From Planctomycetota bacterium (GTDB lineage Bacteria; Planctomycetota; Phycisphaerae; Phycisphaerales; SM1A02): a stretch of DNA of 57,389 nt. The first letter of the stretch is position 1. The number at the start of each line of letters is the position of its first letter. The stretch covers positions 1-57,389 of the forward strand of contig JADFKZ010000004.1 of the NCBI GenBank assembly GCA_022564665.1, in the 5' to 3' direction. Below are positions 52,288 to 57,389 of this stretch, piece after piece. Both the position numbers and the translations under genes were made by a program. The notes under the pieces are model-generated. The model did no database searches, was not told the DNA's origin, and was given only the letters and a program-made list of their open reading frames with translations.

Positions 52288-53796
52288 CTACACCCACCCT
52301 TCCTGCCACACCATCCCCGTCGGCACCGAAGCATCGGAGGACTTCTCGACCATGTTCGCAACGGGATAGGCGCAGTAGTCCACGCTGAACGCCGCCGCGG
52401 GCCGGTGGTTGCCGCTGTGGCCGAGCCCGCCGAATGGCAGCTTGCTGCTGGCGCCGGCGGTCCCGGTGTTGCGGTTGACGCAGCCGGCGTTGACGCCGCG
52501 GAAGAACCGCTCGTAGCTGTCGTCGTCCGTGGTGAATATCGAGGCGGCCAGACCATAGCGGGTGGCGTTGGCCTGCTGGATCGCCTCTTGGAGATCCCCC
52601 ACCACGGCAATCTGCAGCAGCGGACCGAAGACCTCGCAATCGCCCGCGAGGCTGAAACCGTCGACCTCCACCACACCGGGGGTCACGAAGTACCCCGGCT
52701 GATCCATCGATGTCGATTCCACGATCACCCGGCCGCCGTCGGCGGCGAGGTCGCTTTGAAAGCTCAGGACCTCGTCGACGGCGTCGGAACTGACAACCGG
52801 GCCCATGAAGACCGGCTCAGGAGATCGAGGCGGGCCCACGATCAGCGTCGAGGCGACTTTGCCCAGCGCCGCGATGAACCGGCGCGCCACCGGCTCCTGG
52901 ACAATCACCCGCCGTGTGCAGGTGCACCGCTGCCCGCTGGTGGCGAACGCGGAGCGGGCACACTCGATGACCGCCTGCTTCAGGTTCGCATCGGCCATGA
53001 CCACGGCTGGGTTGTTGCCCCCCATCTCCAGGGCCATGATGCGGCCGGGACGGTCGAGGTTGGCCTCGAGGATACGGCGACCCACAGGCCAGGAGCCGGT
53101 GAAGAGAATGCCGTCTATCCCGTCGTGGCCCACCAGCTCGGCCGCCACACCCGGGGCGCCGTGGATCACGTTGAAGACGCCCGGCGGTGCCCCGGTCTCG
53201 TGCATGATCTCCGCCAGCATCTGCCCCACCGCCGGCGTTCGTTTTGAAGGCTTGAAGACCACCGTGTTGCCCATCAGCAGCGCGGGAACGAAATGGCCGT
53301 TGGGAAGATGCGCAGGGAAGTTGAAGGGCCCCAGCACGGCCATCACCCCGTAGGGTTTGAACCGGCAGTGGCCTCTCCTGGTTGCTGACGCGTCGACGGT
53401 GTAGCCTCGAACACGGCTCATGCTGACCTCGTCGAGGACGATGTCGACCTTGTCGGCAACGGCCTTGGCCTCGAGCCTGCTCTCGGCGATCGTCTTGCCC
53501 ATCTCGTCGGTGATGATGCCCGCAAGCCGCTCGGCGTTGTCCTTCACGCCCTGCTGCCATCGCCGCAGGAACGCCGCTCGATCGGCAAAGGAGAGACTCG
53601 ACCAGTCATCCAGGGCGCGGCGCGCCGCGGCGATCGCGTCGTCAAGAACCTCAGGCGGCGGTGCCCCCTGCCAGATGATCCGGCTCGGATCCGCAGGGTC
53701 CTCCGAGACCAGCACATCGCCGGCGACGGGGAGGAAGTGCCCGTCGACATAGCTGCTTGGAGGATGCTTCAGAAGCTGTTTCACCGGGCGGGTCAC
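52288..53796 (-). CDS. astD: N-succinylglutamate 5-semialdehyde dehydrogenase
   Basis: 502 residues of the aldehyde dehydrogenase fold. NAD-binding VMAVLGPFNFPAHLPNGH, GILFTGSWPVGR, the Glu-containing IMALEMGGNNPAVVM and the catalytic Cys loop SGQRCTCTRRV are conserved in the AstD pattern. It oxidises N-succinylglutamate semialdehyde to N-succinylglutamate. GTG 53796 overlaps the astA stop (GTGA), showing coupling. Cluster order is M20, aminotransferase, astA, astD. Confidence 0.88.
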   Translation of the reverse strand: MTRPVKQLLKHPPSSYVDGHFLPVAGDVLVSEDPADPSRIIWQGAPPPEVLDDAIAAARRALDDWSSLSFADRAAFLRRWQQGVKDNAERLAGIITDEMGKTIAESRLEAKAVADKVDIVLDEVSMSRVRGYTVDASATRRGHCRFKPYGVMAVLGPFNFPAHLPNGHFVPALLMGNTVVFKPSKRTPAVGQMLAEIMHETGAPPGVFNVIHGAPGVAAELVGHDGIDGILFTGSWPVGRRILEANLDRPGRIMALEMGGNNPAVVMADANLKQAVIECARSAFATSGQRCTCTRRVIVQEPVARRFIAALGKVASTLIVGPPRSPEPVFMGPVVSSDAVDEVLSFQSDLAADGGRVIVESTSMDQPGYFVTPGVVEVDGFSLAGDCEVFGPLLQIAVVGDLQEAIQQANATRYGLAASIFTTDDDSYERFFRGVNAGCVNRNTGTAGASSKLPFGGLGHSGNHRPAAAFSVDYCAYPVANMVEKSSDASVPTGMVWQEGWV

Positions 53797-54890
53797 GTCA
53801 CGGTCCTGGTCTTGCCGGAGCGGGCCGGCCGCCGGGGGGTCGCGGCCCGGGTCTTCCGGGGACGTTTGCGAAACGCTTTGGGCAGGGGGGTAAAGGCGAT
53901 CTCGTCGCCGGGGACCGCCCGGATCGCTTCGGCGGCCTCCTTGGGGATCGACACAGTCTCGCCGGAGTCCGCGCAGGGCGTCCTGACGGCGCGGAACCCC
54001 TCGTCCCGATGGACGCTCACGAACCCCTCGTTGTCCGCCTCGGAAACGGGCTTTCCCAAAAGAGCCGACCTGGTCGTGGTGACCAGCTCGATATCGTCGA
54101 CACGTGCCTCGAGGTAGGGTCCCCCGTCGAAGGGGTCCACGTGACCGCAATCGCGAAACCCCACGCTCTCCAGCAGCTTCTTGGCGGGCTCCGTCTCTTT
54201 GCCGACCTTGCCGATCTGGTTTCGAACCTCCGGTGGCAGCAGGGAGATGTAGATCTCCTGCGTGGGAAAGAGCGAGGTGATGAACTCTTTGGAGCGCTGG
54301 CAGAAGAGGTCCGCCTCGGCAAAGCTGAGGTTGATGAAGCGCCGGCCCAAGGCGTCCCAGAAGTGGTTGCGGCTGTCGGCAGTCAGGGGGCCCATCATCT
54401 CAGCGACGATCCGGTCGGCGAACCAGTCCCGCCGCCGGCCGATGAAGTGGAACCTCACCAGGCTCAGCGTCATGCCCAGCTTCTGCTCGTGCCCACGGTA
54501 GGAGGGTCCCAGCACGAGCCCGCCGATCTCACTGGGACCCGTTTCGTCGGTGCCGAGCTGAAGGGTCAGGTGCACCTGTCCGGTCTGGAGGTCCTCGCTG
54601 TAGTGCTCGCGCTTCCTCACCACCATGAACGTGTGGGGTCGTCCCGGCCAGCTGAGGCAGGTGATCACAGAGGAGGTGCCAACCACGTTGCCGGTCGCGG
54701 TGTCCTCGAGGACGAACATGAACTCGCGATCGCGCGGCTTCTGCGGCTGGTCGGAAAAGCTCTTGCGTGACCGAACGATCTTGCTGTGGATGATTTCGGG
54801 GTCTGCGGGCAGGTTGACGAAGTGCACCATCTTCGCCAGCTTCAAAAGCGTCGGGGCGTCCTCGGCGATGGCCTGGCGGATGAGAAACAT
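53793..54890 (-). CDS. astA: Arginine N-succinyltransferase
   Basis: 365 residues; E. coli AstA has 344. Succinylates the alpha-amino group of arginine with succinyl-CoA, the first step of the AST route. The family segments are MFLIRQAIAEDAPTLLKLAK, LVLGPSYRGHEQKLGMTLSL, VAEMMGPLTADSRNHFWDAL, GRRFINLSFAEADLFC, LFPTQEIYISLLPPEV, and GFRDCGHVDPFDGGPYLEA. A basic Pro/Arg/Thr-rich tail of about 25 residues (RKRPRKTRAATPRRP) is added at the C-terminus. It lies 8 bp after the aminotransferase gene and overlaps astD by 4 bp. Confidence 0.92.
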   Translation of the reverse strand: MFLIRQAIAEDAPTLLKLAKMVHFVNLPADPEIIHSKIVRSRKSFSDQPQKPRDREFMFVLEDTATGNVVGTSSVITCLSWPGRPHTFMVVRKREHYSEDLQTGQVHLTLQLGTDETGPSEIGGLVLGPSYRGHEQKLGMTLSLVRFHFIGRRRDWFADRIVAEMMGPLTADSRNHFWDALGRRFINLSFAEADLFCQRSKEFITSLFPTQEIYISLLPPEVRNQIGKVGKETEPAKKLLESVGFRDCGHVDPFDGGPYLEARVDDIELVTTTRSALLGKPVSEADNEGFVSVHRDEGFRAVRTPCADSGETVSIPKEAAEAIRAVPGDEIAFTPLPKAFRKRPRKTRAATPRRPARSGKTRTVT

Positions 54891-54898
54891 GGCTCGGC

Positions 54899-56344
54899 TC
54901 AGGGGTCCCGGCGGGCGGCCTTCTCCAGCGCAGCCTCGACAACCTCGAACACCCCGTCGAAATCCGCTGGCTGCATCACCCCGATGGGGGGCAGGAATCG
55001 AATGTGGTGGGGGCTGCGGCCACAGCCAAACGCGATGACGCCCTCGTCGAACATGACCCGAAGCGCCCCCATCACCCTCGTCTTGTCACCCGCGAAGGGG
55101 GTGAAACGCATCATCCCGCCCACCCCGTCGTAGAAACAGCCCGCAGCGGGGCCGTCGGCGTCGTTCCTCGGGCTGAACCATGCCGGGTTGCGATCCACGA
55201 GCTCATCCATCCGTGTGCCGAACGCCGCCTGAAGGGCTGCGATCCGACCGGCGGGTCCGTAGTACCCGCCCGATGCCAGCCGCTCCAACATGCGCAGGCC
55301 GACCGCAAGCGCCACCGTGGACCCGACGAACGTCGCGCTGAGCAGCCCCGGCTGCGGGCGGTACTCGTCGGTGTACAGGCACGCGCAAACCTGGCTGAGC
55401 TTGCCGAGGGTCACGACATCCACGTACTCGCCGAGCTTCAGCTGGTCGAAGTAGAACATCTTGAGCGTGCGGCCGAAGGTCTGGATCTCATCCAGCCACA
55501 CCGCGATGGAGCGGTCGCGGCACAACTCCATCAGCGCCACGAAGTATTCCCGCGGTGCGATGTTGAACCCACCCTCCCCCTGCACGAGCTCCATAATGAA
55601 GCATGCGTGCCCGCCCGGGTAACGATCGATGAGCTGCCGCAGTCGCTTCAGGGCCTCCCCTGTCGATTCCTCGGGCCGCCGGGGGTCGTAGAAGGGCACA
55701 TAGTCCACCGCGACGCTCAGCGGCAGACCCTCCCGGCCGGCGGCCGAGTCGCCGATCTGGACCAGGGAGGTGGTTCGACCCGCGAAGCCCCCGGCAAAGG
55801 CCAGCACCCGCGACGCAGGGGAGTTGTGCTGAAGGCAGACCTTCAGCGCCGACTCGTTGGCCAACGCTCCGGAATTTATGAGAAAACAGTGTGCCAGCCT
55901 CGACGAGCGGCCCGCTTCCCCAAGCAGGAACTCGGCAAACTCGATCACCTCGGTGCCGAACTGCAGATTCCCCTGCATCACCGTGTCGCTGATCGCTGCT
56001 TTGAGCGCCCTGGCCACGAGATCCGGATCACCGTGGCCGAACATGTGCACGCCGATGCCGCTGATCATGTCCCACTTGACCGAGCCGTCGGCGAGCTGGA
56101 CCAGCGGCCCGCGGCCGAGACCCGAGCCGACATAGGGGTACCATGGGGGCCTGCCCTTGACCGCCTCCTGCCGCGCCAGGTACCGCTCATAGGATTCCGC
56201 CAGCTCTCGAACCGGCCCACGGACACCCGTGATCGCCTCCTGGGCGCGTTTCAGCTCCTTGACGATCACCTCGATCGCCGTGGAGACAGGTGCGGTCTCG
56301 GTGAGATCGATCGCGGTCGGAATTTCGCTGGTGCCCGTGCTCAT
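54899..56344 (-). CDS. Class III pyridoxal-phosphate aminotransferase, candidate succinylornithine transaminase
   Basis: 481 residues. PLP pocket features: LINSGALANESALKVC, the carboxylate-loop region FIMELVQGEGGFNIAPREYF, AVWLDEIQTFGRT (Asp to the PLP nitrogen) and the Schiff-base Lys in VTLGKLSQVCACL, similar to the GKKTQVC loop of lysine 6-aminotransferases. It is about 75 residues longer than AstC, with an N-terminal helical extension. By position before astA and astD the likely reaction is N-succinylornithine to succinylglutamate semialdehyde; lysine or ornithine delta-transamination are alternatives. Confidence 0.82.
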   Translation of the reverse strand: MSTGTSEIPTAIDLTETAPVSTAIEVIVKELKRAQEAITGVRGPVRELAESYERYLARQEAVKGRPPWYPYVGSGLGRGPLVQLADGSVKWDMISGIGVHMFGHGDPDLVARALKAAISDTVMQGNLQFGTEVIEFAEFLLGEAGRSSRLAHCFLINSGALANESALKVCLQHNSPASRVLAFAGGFAGRTTSLVQIGDSAAGREGLPLSVAVDYVPFYDPRRPEESTGEALKRLRQLIDRYPGGHACFIMELVQGEGGFNIAPREYFVALMELCRDRSIAVWLDEIQTFGRTLKMFYFDQLKLGEYVDVVTLGKLSQVCACLYTDEYRPQPGLLSATFVGSTVALAVGLRMLERLASGGYYGPAGRIAALQAAFGTRMDELVDRNPAWFSPRNDADGPAAGCFYDGVGGMMRFTPFAGDKTRVMGALRVMFDEGVIAFGCGRSPHHIRFLPPIGVMQPADFDGVFEVVEAALEKAARRDP

Positions 56345-56381
56345 GAGCCGCCGCCAACCCCCGGCATGCGGGGATTCTAGC

Positions 56382-57389
56382 TCACCTCGCCCCCCCGGCG
56401 CGACCAAGCTCAAGTCGGCGCGTGGCGATCCGGAACAGGACGATCGCAAGCAGCTGGGTGCGCTGAACGAGGCTCGACACCTCGACATACTCGTCATCGC
56501 GATGCAAGTTGCCGCCGCGGGCGCCGAGGGTATCCAGGGTCGGCAGACCCTCATCGGCGAGGATGTTGCCGTCACACACGCCGCCGGTGGACGCGAAGGG
56601 CATCGGCTGGCCGAGCTCATCGGCCGCCTGACGCACAACCTCGGCAAAGCGACGGACCCCGTCGGTGATGAGCTTGGCGGGGCGGTTCCACTGCCTGCGG
56701 ACCACCACCCGTGGCAGTTGATCGGCCGCCGTCGCGAGCCCATCGATCGCCGCCGCCAGATCGGCGGCCGTCTTGGCGTCGACAAAGCGGGCGTTTCCCC
56801 AGCATGCGGCGTGATCGGGCACCGTGTTGGTGACAGTACCTCCGGTCAGTGGCCCGGTGTTGACGATCGTGCCCGACTGCGGCCGGGCCAGGCCGTCAAG
56901 GCTGATGATCGTCCGGGCAAGCTCGACGACGGCGCTTCTGCCATCGGCAAAGTTGCGGCCAACATGGGCGGAGCGCCCAAAGAACTCGATCATGAACTGA
57001 CCAGAGCCCATCCGCTGAAGCGCCAGCCCGCCGTCGGCAAGCGCCGGCTCCATGACGATTCCCAGATCATGCACCCTCGCCACCGCCCGCAGCGCGTCGG
57101 CGGAGCCGAATGACCCAGTCTCCTCGTCGCTGTTGAGAACCATCGTCCACGCAAGCTCGACCCCGGCCTCCGCCAGCGCCTCAAGCGCCCCAAGCGCGAT
57201 GAGCAGCCCACCCTTCATGTCCACCGCTCCCGGCCCGGTGGCGCGACGTCCGTCCCCCGAGAGGCTCAGCGTGTCAAAGGGACCGTCGGGATCATGGACC
57301 GTGTCGAGGTGCCCGACGATGAGCACGCGTGGGGACGCCCCGTCGGCGGGATGCCGTGCCACAACGGTGGGGGGGGGCGGGGGGGGTGG
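56382..57389 (-). CDS. M20-family amidase/carboxypeptidase, 5' truncated
   Basis: At least 326 residues are visible. The zinc ligands are in LIVGHLDTVHDPDG (His, Asp), GPGAVDMKGGLLI (bridging Asp), LNSDEETGSFGS (catalytic Glu) and the C-terminal NLHRDDEYVEVSSL (His), as in CPG2/ArgE/DapE-type enzymes that hydrolyse N-acyl amino acids. The frame runs into the window edge through a poly-Pro run encoded by a C/G tract that may be an artefact. It is first in the arginine cluster, 37 bp before the aminotransferase gene, and could perform the desuccinylase (AstE) step; this is inference. Confidence 0.82.
   Translation of the reverse strand, partial: PPPPPPPTVVARHPADGASPRVLIVGHLDTVHDPDGPFDTLSLSGDGRRATGPGAVDMKGGLLIALGALEALAEAGVELAWTMVLNSDEETGSFGSADALRAVARVHDLGIVMEPALADGGLALQRMGSGQFMIEFFGRSAHVGRNFADGRSAVVELARTIISLDGLARPQSGTIVNTGPLTGGTVTNTVPDHAACWGNARFVDAKTAADLAAAIDGLATAADQLPRVVVRRQWNRPAKLITDGVRRFAEVVRQAADELGQPMPFASTGGVCDGNILADEGLPTLDTLGARGGNLHRDDEYVEVSSLVQRTQLLAIVLFRIATRRLELGRAGGAR

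Noticed and set aside
53797-54150. N-terminal extension of astD by 118 codons
   Set aside because: This part is antisense-free but overlaps astA in another frame; the GTGA overlap and AstD family length fix the start at 53796.

Overview
The window is GC-rich, protein-dense bacterial chromosomal DNA with few and short intergenic gaps. The gene content points to a planctomycete, most likely of the Phycisphaerae type. The signs are a TolQR/ExbBD motor operon joined to a PD40/prenyltransferase-repeat protein and a large TPR protein, an M56/BlaI pair, small membrane proteins with a C-terminal zinc ribbon, LpxB, and intergenic spaces filled with families of short repeats. This taxonomic placement is inference from gene families; no rRNA or other marker is present. 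No rRNA, tRNA, CRISPR array, integrase or transposase gene was seen.

Layout. 1-0.9 kb: truncated Tat-exported ankyrin-like protein and a yeast-type cytosine deaminase. 1.1-12.7 kb, all minus strand: blaI, an M56 peptidase sensor, a terminator-like hairpin, then TPR protein, ExbB, ExbD and a PD40/alpha-toroid fusion. 13.1-14.6 kb: YkgJ-family protein and an unknown protein. 14.7-17.9 kb: two sodium:amino-acid symporters (SNF and AGCS). 18-32 kb: lpxB opposite a GH113-like hydrolase, aspS, asnB, a dicarboxylate/amino-acid symporter, hspQ, trxB, an exported unknown protein, ald and gmhA. 32-41.7 kb: MscS channel, PEBP protein, MauE-thioredoxin fusion, zinc-ribbon protein, M20 dipeptidase, a large membrane protein and an ABC ATPase. 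41.8-50.9 kb: zf-TFIIB protein, nadK, serS, tilS, several small membrane or coiled-coil proteins, a HAD phosphatase and a DUF4097-type lipoprotein. 51-57.4 kb, minus strand: an arginine-catabolism cluster of M20 amidase, class III aminotransferase, AstA, AstD and, 201 bp further on, an arginase-family ureohydrolase.

How the genes fit together. Amino-acid economy is a recurrent theme: three Na+/H+-coupled amino-acid carriers, alanine dehydrogenase, asparagine synthase, two M20 peptidases and the arginine cluster. The arginine cluster has AstA and AstD but no recognisable AstB or AstE. A ureohydrolase and an M20 amidase sit where those steps would be expected, which suggests a hybrid arginine succinyltransferase route. 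I consider this the best candidate for an undescribed pathway.

Two non-coding layers stand out. (1) At least four families of interspersed repeats (called R1-R4 here) form islands between genes. R1 folds into two hairpins whose stems differ between copies by compensatory changes, and R2 has 9-bp terminal inverted repeats and internal hairpins. (2) Eight genes have a TANNNT -10-like hexamer ending 6 or 7 nt before the start codon and no Shine-Dalgarno sequence, which is the signature of leaderless transcripts; other genes have ordinary GGAG ribosome sites. A BlaI-type operator overlaps a TTGACG/TAGCCT promoter upstream of blaI, and the roughly 315-nt leader that follows contains R1 copies. The last 20 or so bases of the window are a G-rich run that may be a sequencing artefact.
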